A DNA stretch of 64,000 nucleotides from positions 1 through 64,000 of the forward strand of contig CACJOU010000002.1 in NCBI GenBank assembly GCA_902595145.1, read 5' to 3'. The notes under the pieces were generated by a model that saw nothing but the letters and a program-made list of their open reading frames with translations, was not told where the DNA came from and made no database searches. Source of the DNA: an uncultured SAR116 cluster alpha proteobacterium (GTDB lineage: Bacteria; Pseudomonadota; Alphaproteobacteria; Puniceispirillales; Marisalimonadaceae). The position numbers were made by a program, and so were the translations under genes. How positions within the stretch are numbered: position 1 is the first letter of the stretch; every line of letters starts with the position of its first letter. Shown in pieces: positions 32,428-41,769 of the stretch.

Positions 32428-33003
32428 ATGAATAACGTTATTAATTTTCTTAAAACTAGAAGATCCACTACTGCAAAAACTATGACTTCAGGTCATATTA
32501 GTGAAAGTGATCTAAATGACATCTTAGCATGCGGTATCAGAGTGCCTGATCATGGTGCTTTAAATCCTTGGTCTTTAACCGTTATAAAAGACGATGCAAG
32601 ATCTAGAATAGGTAAAGAAATTTTAGTACCTGAATATATTCAAAATAATCCTGAAGCTACAGAAGAAGAAATAGATTTTGAAAAAAATAGATTTTTAAGA
32701 GCTAGTGCTTTGATAGCAGTGTTATTTAAACCTGTTTCACATCCTAAAATACCATCATGGGAGATGGAATTATCTACTGGAGCAGTGTGTTCAAATATAC
32801 TTGTTGCTGCTCAATCTTTAGGTTATGCCGCTCAGTGGTTAACAGAGTGGTATTCTTACAATGATAGAATGATAAAGGTAGTTGGTGGAAAGCCAGAAAC
32901 TGATAAACTGGCTGGTTTCATTTATATTGGAGATAAAGAAAAAGAACCAGTTGAAAGAAGAAGACCTAAGATTGAAAACGTGATTAATTATTTAACAGAA
33001 TAA
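32428..33003 (+). CDS. nitroreductase family protein (YdjA-like)
   Basis: 191 residues. The FMN-binding start TRRSTTAKT, GIRVPDHGALNPWS and SIL-type centre GAVCSNILVAAQSLGYAAQW match the minimal-form nitroreductases such as E. coli YdjA. It reduces nitro, quinone or similar compounds with NAD(P)H; the substrate is unknown. Convergent with the dehydratase gene, two bases apart. Confidence 0.88.
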   Translation: MNNVINFLKTRRSTTAKTMTSGHISESDLNDILACGIRVPDHGALNPWSLTVIKDDARSRIGKEILVPEYIQNNPEATEEEIDFEKNRFLRASALIAVLFKPVSHPKIPSWEMELSTGAVCSNILVAAQSLGYAAQWLTEWYSYNDRMIKVVGGKPETDKLAGFIYIGDKEKEPVERRRPKIENVINYLTE

Positions 33004-33005
33004 TT

Positions 33006-33989
33006 TTAAATTTCTTGTTGATTCAAGCAATTTTCAAAAATATCTTTATCAACATTTCCTCCAGATGCAATTACTAAAACATTTTTATCTCTAATATCTA
33101 TTTTTTTAAATATAGCAGCTGCTAGTGCAACTGCACCACCAGGTTCAAGAACAATCTTAAGATATTTAAATGCTGTGTTCATTGCAATTAAAGCTTCTTT
33201 ATCTGAAACTGACAAACCAGATGTTAGATTTAATTTGTTAATTTCAAAAGTAATTTTTCCTGGTTTATCAGCTAAAAGTGCATCGCAAATAGAATTATGT
33301 TTCATTGAATTTGGAATTATAGAATTTTCTTCAAGTGATTTTTTGGTATCATCAAAATTTTCTGGTTCAACAGAATATATTTTGGCATTTTGAAATTTTT
33401 CTTTTATTGCTGTACTTATACCAGCAATAAGACCACCACCTCCGCAACAACATAAAACAACGTCTGGTTTAACATTTATTTCATTTAATTGTTCAATACA
33501 TTCTATACCAGCAGTTCCTTGCCCAATTATAACTTTTTCATCATCAAAGGGTGGAATAATCTTGGCATTTATATCCTTTGCTATTTTTTTTCCTATTTCT
33601 TCTCTGTTTTCTTTATTCCTATCATACTTTATAATTGTTGCACCCCAAAAAGCTGTTCCATTTAATTTTGCCTTTGGAGAATCTTCTGGCATTACAATTG
33701 TTGCTTGGCGACCCGTTATTTTTGATGCGGCAGCAATCGCTTGAGCATGATTACCACTTGACCATGCTACAACTTTTTTGATATCCGATGGAAGCTGGAG
33801 TATCGAGTTCATGGCGCCTCTAAATTTAAATGCACCAATAGTCTGAAGATTTTCAGCTTTCAAAAAAATATTAGATTCTAACTTTTCATTAATATATTTT
33901 GATTGTAAAATAGGTGTTCTTACAATTTTCCCTTCCAACCTTTTAGATGCCTCTAAAATAGAATTGAACGTAACATTATTATTAACCAT
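33006..33989 (-). CDS. threonine/serine dehydratase (PLP)
   Basis: 327 residues, single catalytic domain without the regulatory ACT domain of IlvA. KFRGAMNSI holds the Schiff-base Lys; SSGNHAQAIAAA binds the carboxylate and CCCGGGGLIAG the PLP phosphate. Members deaminate Thr/Ser (TdcB) or 3-hydroxyaspartate, or racemise Ser; the sequence alone does not decide. Divergent from dapA with 91 bases between them. Confidence 0.88.
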   Translation of the reverse strand: MVNNNVTFNSILEASKRLEGKIVRTPILQSKYINEKLESNIFLKAENLQTIGAFKFRGAMNSILQLPSDIKKVVAWSSGNHAQAIAAASKITGRQATIVMPEDSPKAKLNGTAFWGATIIKYDRNKENREEIGKKIAKDINAKIIPPFDDEKVIIGQGTAGIECIEQLNEINVKPDVVLCCCGGGGLIAGISTAIKEKFQNAKIYSVEPENFDDTKKSLEENSIIPNSMKHNSICDALLADKPGKITFEINKLNLTSGLSVSDKEALIAMNTAFKYLKIVLEPGGAVALAAAIFKKIDIRDKNVLVIASGGNVDKDIFENCLNQQEI

Positions 33990-34021
33990 TAATATTTTCC
34001 TAGATTATTTTATTCTATATC

Positions 34022-34050
34022 TTGTTAAATTTAAATGACATGAGTATGAT
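34022..34050 (+). promoter_or_regulatory. sigma-70-like promoter for dapA
   Basis: TTGTTA (34022-34027), a 17-base spacer and TATGAT (34045-34050), preceded by TGAG. The start point would be near 34057, giving a leader of about 24 bases with GAGG five bases before ATG 34081. It probably serves dapA-smpB and perhaps further genes. Confidence 0.5.
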
Positions 34051-34080
34051 AAACAAATCATTTTTTTTGACGAGGTTTTT

Positions 34081-34956
34081 ATGTTATTTCATGGTTCTTA
34101 CACTGCATTATTAACACCATTCAAAGATAATAAAGTAGACTTTGATGCTTATAGAAAATTAATAGATTTTCAAATAGAAAATGGAACAAATGGCTTAGTT
34201 CCAGTTGGAACAACTGGTGAGTCACCTACTTTATCTCATGATGAACATAAAAAGCTTGTTGAAGTATGTATAGATCAGTCAAATGGAAGAGTTCCAATTA
34301 TAGCAGGTGCAGGCTCAAATTCTACGAATGAAGCTGTTGATTTTGTAAAACATGCATGTTCAGCTGGTGCGGATGGTTTGTTAGTTGTTACGCCTTATTA
34401 TAACAAACCTACCCAATCAGGCTTAATTGCTCACTATAATGAACTTATTAAAAATTCAAGTAAGCCAATAATCATCTACGATATACCAGGTCGTTCTGTA
34501 ATAAAGATGAATGATGCTACTATGGCCAAGCTAGCTGAGAATGAACTAATTGTAGGTGTAAAGGATGCAACTGCTGATTTAGCAAGACCTACAAGACTGC
34601 AAAATACAATCGGTGACGATTTTATTCAATTATCTGGTGAAGATGGAACGGCATTGGCTTATTTAGCTGCAGGTGGACATGGTTGTATTTCTGTTACATC
34701 AAATATTGCACCTAAATTACTTTCAAGAATGCATAATGCATGGAAACAAGGGGATATCTTAACTGCACAAGAAATAAATAAAAAACTGATGCCTCTACAC
34801 GATGCATTATTTTATGAAACAAGCCCAGGTCCACTCAAATATGCTGCATCATTATTAGGGCTATGTTCTTCAGAGGCTAGACTTCCAATTGTAGAAATTG
34901 AAGAAGTAAGTAAAACAAATGTAAGAGATGCTCTAGGAAAAGCTGGATTATTATAA
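34081..34956 (+). CDS. dapA: 4-hydroxy-tetrahydrodipicolinate synthase
   Basis: 291 residues, full length. It condenses pyruvate with aspartate semialdehyde in lysine/diaminopimelate synthesis. Seen: GTTGESPTLSHDEH (substrate loop), VTPYYNKPTQSG with the catalytic Tyr, IIYDIPGRSV, and VGVKDAT with the Schiff-base Lys (about 161). Followed 15 bases later by smpB. Confidence 0.96.
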   Translation: MLFHGSYTALLTPFKDNKVDFDAYRKLIDFQIENGTNGLVPVGTTGESPTLSHDEHKKLVEVCIDQSNGRVPIIAGAGSNSTNEAVDFVKHACSAGADGLLVVTPYYNKPTQSGLIAHYNELIKNSSKPIIIYDIPGRSVIKMNDATMAKLAENELIVGVKDATADLARPTRLQNTIGDDFIQLSGEDGTALAYLAAGGHGCISVTSNIAPKLLSRMHNAWKQGDILTAQEINKKLMPLHDALFYETSPGPLKYAASLLGLCSSEARLPIVEIEEVSKTNVRDALGKAGLL

Positions 34957-34971
34957 ATACTTGTGTTTTGA

Positions 34972-35457
34972 ATGAACAAAAAAAAAATAAACAAAGCTAT
35001 TTCTCAAGGTAGAGTTGCAGAAAATAGACGTGCTAAATTTGATTATTCAATAATTGATACTATAGAAGCTGGAATAGTTTTGTTAGGCAGTGAAGTTAAA
35101 AGTTTAAGACTTGGTAGGGCTAGTATTAACGAATCTTATGCAACTAATGAATTTGGACAAATTGTTTTAGTAAATTCAAATATCCCACAATACAATTTAG
35201 CGGCATCTGGTCAAAATCATGATCCTAAAAGAGTAAGACGTCTCTTAATACATAAAAAAGAAAGAGATAAAATTTTAGGACAAATAAAAAAAGATGGATG
35301 TACGGTTGTGCCTTTAAGTTTGTATTTCAATAATAAAGGTTTGGCTAAAATATCTTTAGGAATTGCAGAAGGTAAAAAGAAAGCTGATAAAAGAGAAGTT
35401 ATTAAAAAAAGAGATTGGGATAGAGAAAAACATAGAATATTAAAAAACAACAATTAA
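34972..35457 (+). CDS. smpB: SsrA-binding protein
   Basis: 161 residues. It binds tmRNA and brings it to stalled ribosomes. Blocks: VAENRRAKFDYSI, IVLLGSEVKSLR, NIPQYNLAASGQNHDPKR, RRLLIHKKE, and a basic C-terminal tail (KADKREVIKKRDWDREKHRI) that enters the mRNA channel. The dapA-smpB order is found in alphaproteobacteria. tmRNA itself is not in the window. Confidence 0.96.
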   Translation: MNKKKINKAISQGRVAENRRAKFDYSIIDTIEAGIVLLGSEVKSLRLGRASINESYATNEFGQIVLVNSNIPQYNLAASGQNHDPKRVRRLLIHKKERDKILGQIKKDGCTVVPLSLYFNNKGLAKISLGIAEGKKKADKREVIKKRDWDREKHRILKNNN

Positions 35458-35495
35458 ACCTTGTATTATTTAACAATTAACTTCTATATCAACTT

Positions 35496-36011
35496 ATGCA
35501 AAATCATAAAATAATAATTGGGATTGGTGGAAATTTAAAGTCTAATGATGGAACACATCCAATTGAGGTTGCCATGAAGGCAATTAGGTATTTCAATAAT
35601 TATTCGATTAAGGTCACTGATCAGTCAAGCTGGTATGAGACTGAACCAATCCCGAAAAGTGAGCAACCTAATTATTTTAATTGTATTGTTTTTGCGAATA
35701 CAATCTTAAATGAGTTAGATGTTTTAAAATCATTACATGAAATAGAATATAAACTTGGCAGAAGAAGAAGGGTAGTAAATGAAGCAAGAGTAATTGATTT
35801 AGATCTTATTGATTATTCAAATAAAATATTGAGAAATAAAGAAATTATTGTTCCTCATCCAAGGGCTCATCAAAGAAAATTTGTAATGGAACCATTAGCC
35901 GAATTAGATAAAAACTGGGTTCATCCAGTTTTAAAAACAAATATTAAAAAAATATTAAAAAATTTAGAAGATCAAAATATAAAAATTGTAAATGAAAAAA
36001 AAATAATTTGA
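35496..36011 (+). CDS. folK: 6-hydroxymethyl-7,8-dihydropterin pyrophosphokinase
   Basis: 171 residues. It transfers pyrophosphate from ATP to the pterin in folate synthesis. IGIGGNL at the start, SSWYETEPIP, NYFNCIVFANT, LHEIEYKLGRRRR and the signature ARVIDLDLIDY followed by PHPRAHQRKFVMEPLAEL are present. Stand-alone, without folB or folP beside it, as in other alphaproteobacteria with folK-rpoZ. Confidence 0.95.
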   Translation: MQNHKIIIGIGGNLKSNDGTHPIEVAMKAIRYFNNYSIKVTDQSSWYETEPIPKSEQPNYFNCIVFANTILNELDVLKSLHEIEYKLGRRRRVVNEARVIDLDLIDYSNKILRNKEIIVPHPRAHQRKFVMEPLAELDKNWVHPVLKTNIKKILKNLEDQNIKIVNEKKII

Positions 36012-36065
36012 TTTTTTAGCGTATATTATTTATTTAAATCATCATTAACCTGGAGAATTATTACT

Positions 36066-36470
36066 ATGGCTCGTGTTACTGTTGAAGACTGTGTTAAAAA
36101 GATACCAAATAGATTTGATCTTGTAATTGCTGCTGCGCAACGTTCTAGAGAAATTTCAAATGGAATTTCCATTGAAGTTGATAGAGATAATGATAAAAAT
36201 CCTGTTGTTTCTCTTCGTGAAATAGCTTCAGAAGCTATTGATGCAGAAAGTTTACAAGAGAGATTTATACGTTCTATGCAAAAAAATTTAATTAAAGAAG
36301 AGAATAATACAGAGGAAGAAGCATCATTAGAAGAAGAATTTGCTGCTTATTTAAATGAATCAAAGTCAGAAACAAAGACCAATGATGAATTTATTTTAAA
36401 TAAAATTAGACAAGAAGATGAAGGTTCTTTTGAAGACATATCTGAAGAAAAGATTAAAAACGAAGATTAA
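36066..36470 (+). CDS. rpoZ: RNA polymerase omega subunit
   Basis: 134 residues. [30 protein letters not shown] is the family start (here given by its first parts), and [12 protein letters not shown] the conserved helix that folds round the beta' tail. A C-terminal acidic extension from about residue 75 ([15 protein letters not shown] and on) is longer than the E. coli protein. GGAG lies 11 bases before the ATG. Its position before the (p)ppGpp synthetase gene is classic. Confidence 0.95.
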   Translation: MARVTVEDCVKKIPNRFDLVIAAAQRSREISNGISIEVDRDNDKNPVVSLREIASEAIDAESLQERFIRSMQKNLIKEENNTEEEASLEEEFAAYLNESKSETKTNDEFILNKIRQEDEGSFEDISEEKIKNED

Positions 36471-36532
36471 ATTTTTTAATTCTTTCATTATTTAATATAG
36501 ATAAGTCGTTTCATATAATATAATATTATGTG

Positions 36533-38650
36533 ATGATTATAACAGCATCACAACTTTATAAAAAAATAACTAAATATGATAGCCTTGTTTCATATAAGTC
36601 TATAAATAATGCTTATAATTTATCAAAGAAAGCACATTCAAATCAATTCCGAGGAAGTGGCGAAGCTTATTTTACTCATCCCTTAGCTGTAGCTGATTAT
36701 TTAATTGATATGAGATTAGATTCCTCCACAATTATTACAGCTCTTCTTCATGATGTTGTTGAAGACAGTGAGATTACTCTTAAAAAAATTGAAGATGAAT
36801 TTGGATCTGAAATATCAAAACTCGTTGACGGGGTAACTAAACTATCCAAGTTAGATTTAAAATTTGGATTTGCTCAAGCTGAAAACTTTCGTAAACTTTT
36901 ACTAGCATCGTCGGATGATATTAGAGTTTTGTTGGTAAAATTAGCTGACAGATTGCATAATATTAGAACTATTGATGGCATTAAAAACGATGAAAAAAGG
37001 TCTAAAATTTGTTTTGAGACTTTAGAGATTTTTGCCCCATTAGCAGAACGCCTAGGTATTAATGCTATACAAAGAGAATTAGAAGATAGATGTTTTGCTG
37101 TTTTGAAACCAGAAACTCGTGACTCAATTTTAAAGCGATTAAAATTAATATATTCCCAAGACGAATTGAATATTCCATACATAACAAAAGAAATTGAAAA
37201 TCTTTTAAAAAAAAATAATATCAAATGTTTAGTAACAGGAAGGATTAAAAGTAGTTATTCAATTTGGAAAAAAATGCAATATAAAAATTTAAGCATGGAT
37301 CAATTGTCTGATATAATGGCATTCAGAGTTATTGTCGATGATGTACCTAGTTGTTATAAAAGTCTTGGATTATTGCATCAAGAATATACTGCAATAATGG
37401 GACGTTTTAAGGACTACATTTCTGCTCCTAAAAGAAATGGTTATCAATCACTTCATTCAAGTTTAATTGGACCAAAGAAAACAAGAATTGAAGTACAAAT
37501 AAGAACTTCAATTATGAATGAATTTGCTCTCAATGGAGTTGCTGCACATTGGATTTACAAAGAGGGTGCAAAATGGTCAGAAGGCATAAAATATAAGTGG
37601 GTAAGAGAATTAATTCAAATTATAGAGGAAAGCAGCGAACCAGAAGAATTTTTAGAAAATACTAAATTAGAAATGTATAATGACCAAATTTTTTGTTTTA
37701 CGCCAAACGGAAATTTAATAATTTTACCTAAAGGAGCAAACGCAATTGACTTTTCATATGCCGTTCATTCTGAAATTGGTAATGCAGCAGTTGGTGCAAA
37801 AATAAATAATAAAAATAGATTGATAACAACAGAAATTAAAAATGGTGATCAAGTAGAAATTTTAACCTCTAAAAATGGTTTTCCAGATCCAAAATGGATA
37901 GAAATTTGTGTTACTGGAAAAGCTAAATCAGCCATAAAAAGATTTTTAAGAAATAGAGAAATTAAAGAATTTTTACAATTGGGAACCGCATTACTTCACA
38001 AAGAATATAGACAACAAAACAAGAAAATGCACGAAAAAAGTTTAATTAAAGTAATTGATAAATTTGGTCTTTCTGACGTTGAAGAATTACTTATCGAAAT
38101 TGGAAAAGGAAATATAAAATCAAGAGATGTATTAAATTTTTTATATCCAGAAAAAGCAAATTCAAAAAATAAATTACCAATTTTAAAAAAACCTCAATTA
38201 CAAGAAAGTATGAAAATCAAAGGTGTAATTTCTGGAATGGCAATACATTATGCACATTGTTGTCATCCGCTACCAGGTGAACGTATTGTTGGAATAGTTA
38301 CTACTGGAAAAGGGATTACTGTTCATGCTTTAGATTGTTTTGCTTTAGAGAAATTTAATGATATGCCTGAGGTATGGCTTGAAATATCGTGGGATAGAGA
38401 AGGTGAATCTTTTCATAAAGGTAGTCTAGTAACAGTTTTATCAAATGAGCCTGGCAGTCTAGCAGACGTTACTAAAATAATTAGTTTAAATGATGGAAAT
38501 ATATCTAATATTCAAGTAGTTTCAAGAGATTTAGATTTTTATAAATTTAATATTGATTTAGAAGTTAGAAACTTAAGTCATTTAAACCAAATTATTGCAG
38601 CAATAAGGTTGTCTCATTTTGTAGAAAGTGTACAAAGAGGCAAGGATTAG
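36533..38650 (+). CDS. rsh: bifunctional (p)ppGpp synthetase/hydrolase (RelA/SpoT)
   Basis: 705 residues from ATG 36533 (GTG 36530 also in frame). The HD hydrolase domain has FTHPLAVADYLI and LLHDVVEDSEIT; the synthetase domain has RFKDYISAPKRNGYQSLHS, whose RFKD form marks bifunctional enzymes. TGS (FCFTPNGNLIILPKGANAID), a Cys-His helical part (HCCHPLPGERI) and a C-terminal ACT domain (VLSNEPGSLADVTKII) complete it. It sets the stringent response. The next gene starts inside its 3' end. Confidence 0.96.
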   Translation: MIITASQLYKKITKYDSLVSYKSINNAYNLSKKAHSNQFRGSGEAYFTHPLAVADYLIDMRLDSSTIITALLHDVVEDSEITLKKIEDEFGSEISKLVDGVTKLSKLDLKFGFAQAENFRKLLLASSDDIRVLLVKLADRLHNIRTIDGIKNDEKRSKICFETLEIFAPLAERLGINAIQRELEDRCFAVLKPETRDSILKRLKLIYSQDELNIPYITKEIENLLKKNNIKCLVTGRIKSSYSIWKKMQYKNLSMDQLSDIMAFRVIVDDVPSCYKSLGLLHQEYTAIMGRFKDYISAPKRNGYQSLHSSLIGPKKTRIEVQIRTSIMNEFALNGVAAHWIYKEGAKWSEGIKYKWVRELIQIIEESSEPEEFLENTKLEMYNDQIFCFTPNGNLIILPKGANAIDFSYAVHSEIGNAAVGAKINNKNRLITTEIKNGDQVEILTSKNGFPDPKWIEICVTGKAKSAIKRFLRNREIKEFLQLGTALLHKEYRQQNKKMHEKSLIKVIDKFGLSDVEELLIEIGKGNIKSRDVLNFLYPEKANSKNKLPILKKPQLQESMKIKGVISGMAIHYAHCCHPLPGERIVGIVTTGKGITVHALDCFALEKFNDMPEVWLEISWDREGESFHKGSLVTVLSNEPGSLADVTKIISLNDGNISNIQVVSRDLDFYKFNIDLEVRNLSHLNQIIAAIRLSHFVESVQRGKD

Positions 38651-39146
38651 GTGGAGTGCATATATAGTTAATTTAAATTTATATTACAAAAATTTTTTAA
38701 GTAAGGTTAATAGAATAATATCTTATTATAAATTAAGATTAGCTCGTTTACCTGATTCTAATTATGCCATCTCCTCAGGCTTTGCATGTGGGGCAATGGT
38801 TTCCTTTACACCTCTTCTAGGATTTCATTTTGTCTTAGCTGTGGTTTTTGCTTATTTGATAAGAGGTAACTTTATAGCAGCATTGATTGGAACAGTGGTT
38901 GGAAATCCGTTAACTTTTCCGTTTATTTGGGGATTGATATATAATATTGGTACTTATGTTACAAATATTAAGTTAGAGAAAATAACTCATGAAATAAATT
39001 TTGATATGATAGTAAACCAAACTTATGAAATTTTTTTCCCAATGCTTGTAGGTGGTGTGATTATAGCACCTTTAGTTTGGATAATAAATTACTATATTAT
39101 TTATAGTTTTATTGCGTCTTTCAAGAAAAGAAAAAAAAAAAAATAA
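38628..39146 (+). CDS. DUF2062 membrane protein
   Basis: 172 residues if GTG 38628 is used, which overlaps rsh by 23 bases; no later in-frame ATG precedes the conserved part. RLARLPDSNYAISSGFACGAMVSF, TPLLGFHF and NFIAALIGTVVGNPLTFPF are the DUF2062 signature with three membrane helices. The end is a run of Lys and Arg. Uncharacterised; commonly found in alphaproteobacteria next to rsh/pdxJ. Confidence 0.85.
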   Translation: MYKEARIRWSAYIVNLNLYYKNFLSKVNRIISYYKLRLARLPDSNYAISSGFACGAMVSFTPLLGFHFVLAVVFAYLIRGNFIAALIGTVVGNPLTFPFIWGLIYNIGTYVTNIKLEKITHEINFDMIVNQTYEIFFPMLVGGVIIAPLVWIINYYIIYSFIASFKKRKKKK

Positions 39147-39158
39147 AAGGCTATTGTA

Positions 39159-39893
39159 ATGAAAAGACATGTTAGGTTAGGTATAAATATTGATCATGTT
39201 GCTACACTCAGAAATGCTCGTGGTGAAAATTATCCAGAAGTTGTGAAAGCTGCAAGGATTGTTGAAAAATCTGGCGCAGATTTAGTAACTGTGCATGTTA
39301 GAGAAGATAGAAGACATATCAATGAAAAGGATTTAGGCGACATTTTGAACGTTCTTAATATTCCTGTTAATCTTGAAATTGGAGCAAATTCAGAAATGAT
39401 TAAGATTGCAAAAGAATATAGGCCTAAATGTGTATGCTTTGTACCAGAAAAAAGACAAGAAATTACTACAGAGGGTGGTTTAGATGTAATAAATAATTTT
39501 GATAAATTAAAAAAGATTATTAAATCATTATCTAATGATGATATAAACGTAGCAATTTTTATTGATCCAGATAAAGATCAATTGATTGCAACTCAAAAAT
39601 TAGGTGTAAAAACAATCGAGTTCCATACTGGTAGTTATGCAAATGCCTTTATTAAAAAAAATAATGTTGAATTAGAATTAAAAAAAATTACTGACAGTAC
39701 TGCTTTTGCAAAAAAAATAGGTTTAAATTGTCATGCAGGTCATGGTTTAACATATGATAATGTAGGTGCAATTGTATCGATAGAAGATATTATTGAATTA
39801 AATATAGGACATTTTATTATAGCTAATTCTATATTTAATGGGTTAGAAAATTCAATATTAAAAATGCGTAACATAATTTCAGAAGCAATTTAA
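39159..39893 (+). CDS. pdxJ: pyridoxine 5'-phosphate synthase
   Basis: 244 residues, TIM barrel. It joins 1-deoxyxylulose 5-phosphate and aminoacetone phosphate to form vitamin B6. INIDHVATLRNARGENYP, VTVHVREDRRHI, CFVPEKRQEITTEGG, IEFHTGSYAN and HAGHGLTYDN hold the active-site residues. Its stop overlaps the acpS start (TAATG). Confidence 0.97.
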   Translation: MKRHVRLGINIDHVATLRNARGENYPEVVKAARIVEKSGADLVTVHVREDRRHINEKDLGDILNVLNIPVNLEIGANSEMIKIAKEYRPKCVCFVPEKRQEITTEGGLDVINNFDKLKKIIKSLSNDDINVAIFIDPDKDQLIATQKLGVKTIEFHTGSYANAFIKKNNVELELKKITDSTAFAKKIGLNCHAGHGLTYDNVGAIVSIEDIIELNIGHFIIANSIFNGLENSILKMRNIISEAI

Positions 39894-40300
39894 TGATTAT
39901 TGGAATAGGAACAGATATTTTGAATTTAGAGAGACTAAAAAATATTATAAATAAATATGATCAAAAGTTTATTGATCGAATTTATGGGAAGAATGAGATT
40001 GAAATTTCAAATGGCAAATTTAATAACTCTATTAATTATTTTGGAAAAAGATTTTCGGCAAAAGAAGCCACTTGGAAGGCTTTAAGTCCTACTAGAGGAA
40101 AAGGACTTTTTTATAGAGAAATAGAAATTTTAAATGATATCAATGGTAAACCATATTTATTTTTTTCAGGTAAAACAAAAGAATTTATTGAAAAAAAAGA
40201 AAAAAATTTCAAAGCCAAATTAAAATTTGATATTTCTCTATCTGACGATACTCCATTTGTTATTTCTTTTGTTGTAATTTCACTTGCTCCTTATGTTTAG
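39893..40300 (+). CDS. acpS: holo-[acyl-carrier-protein] synthase
   Basis: 135 residues. It attaches phosphopantetheine from CoA to ACP. IGIGTDILNLERL with the Mg-binding Asp and FSAKEATWKALSPTRGKG with the Mg-binding Glu are intact, as is LSLSDD-type end (ISLSDDTPFVIS). Overlaps pdxJ by one base; pdxJ-acpS-lepB-rnc-era-recO is a conserved order. Confidence 0.95.
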   Translation: MIIGIGTDILNLERLKNIINKYDQKFIDRIYGKNEIEISNGKFNNSINYFGKRFSAKEATWKALSPTRGKGLFYREIEILNDINGKPYLFFSGKTKEFIEKKEKNFKAKLKFDISLSDDTPFVISFVVISLAPYV

Positions 40301-40351
40301 CTATTGCATAAGTTAATTATTTAAACAACTCATATCTTTGGAGTGTATTTT

Positions 40352-41077
40352 ATGAAAAATTCTATTAAAGAGCTATCTAAAACTCTGTTAATTGCTGGCT
40401 CAATAGCAATTTTTTTTCGTTCTATTTTTTTTGAACCTTTCAACATTCCATCAGGCTCTATGATACCAACATTGTTAGTGGGTGATTATTTATTTGTTTC
40501 AAAATATTCATATGGTTATTCAAAATATAGTTTCCCGTTTGGATTGGCGCCTATAAAAGATAGAGTATTTTATAATGCTCCACAAAGGGGAGATGTGATT
40601 GTTTTTAGAAAACCAGGAGATGAAACAATTGATTATATTAAAAGGTTGGTTGCGCTTCCAAATGACACAGTACAAGTTAAAGAGGGTATACTCTATATTA
40701 ATTCAAAAAAAGCTAAAAGAATTAAGACAAATATAGGAATAATGAAAAATATATTAGGCGATGAAAAAGTTTTTACACAATACGATGAAGTTTTTGAAGG
40801 ATCAAAAAATCATAAGATAATTGAGGCTAGTGACAATGATCCATTTGATGATACAATTTTATTCAAAGTTCCACCAAACCATTTTTTCTTTATGGGTGAT
40901 AATAGAGATAATAGCCGAGATAGTAGAACACCAGAAGTTGGCTTTGTACCAAAGAAAAATTTAATTGGTAAAGCACAAATTATTTTTTTCTCGCACAATA
41001 GTACCGCTTCAATTTTTGAGTTTTGGAAGTGGCATAAAGCTATAAGATTTTCAAGAATAGGTAAGGCAATAGAATAG
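40352..41077 (+). CDS. lepB: signal peptidase I
   Basis: 241 residues from ATG 40352, which has GGAG eight bases upstream (GTG 40343 is in frame). One N-terminal membrane helix, then catalytic Ser in IPSGSMIPTLLVGD, catalytic Lys in YIKRLVALPND and the box E block FFMGDNRDNSRDSR. It removes signal peptides at the outer face of the inner membrane. Its stop overlaps the rnc start. Confidence 0.96.
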   Translation: MKNSIKELSKTLLIAGSIAIFFRSIFFEPFNIPSGSMIPTLLVGDYLFVSKYSYGYSKYSFPFGLAPIKDRVFYNAPQRGDVIVFRKPGDETIDYIKRLVALPNDTVQVKEGILYINSKKAKRIKTNIGIMKNILGDEKVFTQYDEVFEGSKNHKIIEASDNDPFDDTILFKVPPNHFFFMGDNRDNSRDSRTPEVGFVPKKNLIGKAQIIFFSHNSTASIFEFWKWHKAIRFSRIGKAIE

Positions 41078-41748
41078 TGTGTTTAAATAAACTAGAAAAA
41101 CAGCTTAATTACAAGTTTAAAAATATTTCTTTATTAGAAGAAGCCGTAACACATTCCAGTTTTCAAAAAAATAATTTGAAAATTAAAAAAAAAAATTATG
41201 AAAGGCTAGAATTTCTTGGTGATAGAGTTTTAGGTTTGGTATTATCAGAATATCTCTTTAAAACTTTTCCTAATGTCAAAGAAGGTATTTTAGACAATTA
41301 TTTTCAGAAATTTGCTAATCAAGAAAATTTATTTAATTATGCTAAAAAAATTAATCTTTCTGTTTTTTTAAAGACACAAAAAGGTGATAATTTAAAAAAT
41401 AACAAATCTATATTGAGCGATGTAATTGAGGCAATAATTGGAGCAATTTATATTGATTCAGGATTAAAAAATTGTAAAAATTTTATAATAAATAACATTG
41501 TTGATAAATACTCAATTTATTCTAAACCTTTAAAACATGCTAAATCTATACTCCAAGAGTATTGTTTAGATCAGTATAATGATCTACCCAAATATAGTAT
41601 TTTAAATAAATTTGGAAATGAACATCAACCCACTTATGAAGTTTCTGTATCTATTAAAAATCATGATGTGGTATCAGCAAAAGGTACTAATTTAAAAAAA
41701 GCTGAAGAAGCTGCGGCAATAAAATTATTAAGTGTTTTAAAAATTTGA
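41077..41748 (+). CDS. rnc: ribonuclease III
   Basis: 223 residues from GTG 41077, inside the lepB stop. The catalytic motif ERLEFLGDRVLGLVLSEYLF and the second acidic site SDVIEAIIGAIYIDSG bind Mg; a C-terminal dsRNA-binding domain (about 155-222, ending AEEAAAIKLL) follows. It processes rRNA precursors and other double-stranded RNA. Confidence 0.96.
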   Translation: MCLNKLEKQLNYKFKNISLLEEAVTHSSFQKNNLKIKKKNYERLEFLGDRVLGLVLSEYLFKTFPNVKEGILDNYFQKFANQENLFNYAKKINLSVFLKTQKGDNLKNNKSILSDVIEAIIGAIYIDSGLKNCKNFIINNIVDKYSIYSKPLKHAKSILQEYCLDQYNDLPKYSILNKFGNEHQPTYEVSVSIKNHDVVSAKGTNLKKAEEAAAIKLLSVLKI

Positions 41749-41769
41749 GTAATTAAATAGAAGAGGCGT